Source: Cupriavidus alkaliphilus
Lineage (GTDB): Bacteria > Pseudomonadota > Gammaproteobacteria > Burkholderiales > Burkholderiaceae
Direction of reading: 5' to 3'
DNA: 34,840 nucleotides
Assembly (NCBI RefSeq): GCF_900094595.1
Contig: NZ_FMAD01000021.1
Coordinates: 1-34,840, forward strand
Position numbers and translations under genes: made by a program. The notes below the pieces were generated by a model, which worked only from the letters and a program-made list of their open reading frames with translations, was not told the origin of the DNA and made no database searches. Positions within the stretch are counted from its first letter, which is position 1, and each line of letters starts with the position of its first letter. Positions 34,363-34,840 of the stretch are shown one piece after another.

Positions 34363-34617
34363 TCAGGCGAAACGGTCATGCAGGATAGAAGCGCTCAGCT
34401 GGCGCTTCTTCCAGTACATATGGTCGATGCGCTGCTGCAGCTTGCCCAGCACCGCGGGGTCCAGCGTTTCATAAGTCAGCAGCACGGCCGGGTGCGAGCC
34501 GTCGCCGTCCTCATGCTCCAGGCTGTCGAATGGCGGGAAGCCGTACTTTTCCAGAAACGCCTCGATCTCTTCGTCCGAGGTGCCGGGGTCGATATTGGTG
34601 AGCAGCAGACGGCTCAT
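34363..34617 (-). CDS. Small RRM-like RNA-binding protein
   Basis: The 84-residue protein starts MSRLLLTNIDPGTSDEEIEA and continues FLEKYGFPPFDSLEHEDGDG. LLLTNIDPGTSDEEIEAFLEKYG fits the first strand and helix of an RNA-recognition motif, and PAVLLTYETLDPAVLGKLQQ fits the later strand-helix. The aromatic RNP1 residues are not evident, so RNA binding is likely but unproven. The ATG at 34617 is preceded by GGGAGAG on the minus strand; a longer frame to 34725 runs into the rRNA terminator and is rejected. It is downstream of the rRNA operon on the same strand, and converges with the SRAP gene with a 5-bp gap. Confidence 0.72.
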   Translation of the reverse strand: MSRLLLTNIDPGTSDEEIEAFLEKYGFPPFDSLEHEDGDGSHPAVLLTYETLDPAVLGKLQQRIDHMYWKKRQLSASILHDRFA

Positions 34618-34706
34618 TTTCTCTCCCAATTTGCCAGAGGTGACGGCGGGGTGACGGCATCGTTTTGAGGTTAGCACCTCGGCACCGTCTCTGCAGTGCC
34701 AAAGCA

Positions 34707-34741
34707 AAAACCCCTCGCAGCACACGCTGTCGAGGGGTTTT
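34707..34741 (-). terminator. rRNA operon terminator
   Basis: AAAACCCCTCG (34741-34731 on the minus strand) pairs with CGAGGGGTTTT (34717-34707), with a nested CAGC/GCTG pairing in the loop. The minus strand ends in TTTTTGCTTTG. It lies about 10 bp beyond the 5S 3' end and would terminate the rRNA transcript. Confidence 0.85.
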
Positions 34742-34750
34742 GCAGGATAA

Positions 34751-34840
34751 GAGCCTGGCGATGACCTACTTTCACACGGGAATCCGCACTATCATCGGCG
34801 CGGAGCTGTTTCACGGTCCTGTTCGGGATGGGAAGGGGTG
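34751..34840 (-). rRNA. rrf: 5S ribosomal RNA, 3' part
   Basis: The minus strand matches the 3' three-quarters of a betaproteobacterial 5S rRNA. It contains CACCCCTTCCCATCCCGAAC, CGCGCCGATGATAGTGCGG and the 3' end AAAGTAGGTCATCGCCAGGC. The 5' part lies beyond the right edge, with the 23S and 16S genes expected further right. The 3' boundary is estimated to within a few bases. Confidence 0.93.

Overview
The window is chromosomal DNA from a high-GC betaproteobacterium, most likely Cupriavidus or a close relative in Burkholderiaceae. This rests on codon use, a Burkholderia-type general porin, a 5S rRNA of betaproteobacterial type at the right edge, and gene order. No mobile element, CRISPR array, tRNA or phage gene was seen. 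The species call is inference.

About 28 kb (1-29.9 kb) is a nearly complete glycine betaine catabolic region running from uptake to pyruvate. Left block: a partial glutathione-dependent formaldehyde dehydrogenase (frmA) and a GlxA-type regulator (regulator A) on the minus strand, divergent from a tight operon sdaA-soxB-soxD-soxA-soxG-folB-like. A porin and glutathione-independent formaldehyde dehydrogenase (fdhA) follow, then regulator B on the minus strand. Middle block, all plus strand: glyA, an aberrant dipeptidase-family protein, a DUF5943/V4R-like protein, dgcA, dgcB, etfA, etfB, gbcA, gbcB and a betaine/choline-binding protein, ending at a strong hairpin terminator. Right block: purU (minus), then proV-proW and regulator C.

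The logic is: porin, binding protein and ProVW import betaine. GbcAB demethylates it to dimethylglycine, DgcAB with EtfAB to sarcosine, and SoxBDAG to glycine. GlyA joins glycine and methylene-THF to serine, and SdaA makes pyruvate. FdhA and FrmA oxidise the released formaldehyde. PurU and the FolB-like protein probably balance the folate pool.

The most notable non-coding signal is a recurrent element resembling GTCGGATTTTGCACAAG. It lies 36-37 bp (start to start) upstream of an ACTCT-type -10 box in front of the porin, fdhA and regulator A. Weaker copies lie near frmA, glyA, the binding protein and proVW. It is a candidate operator for one of the three GlxA/AraC-type regulators.

The right end (30-34.8 kb) looks unrelated: an orphan LivJ-type binding protein, an AT-rich intergenic region with a candidate minus-strand small RNA, an exported copper-radical (galactose oxidase-like) enzyme, a SRAP/HMCES-type protein, a small RRM-like protein, and the 3' end of an rRNA operon (5S plus terminator) on the minus strand.
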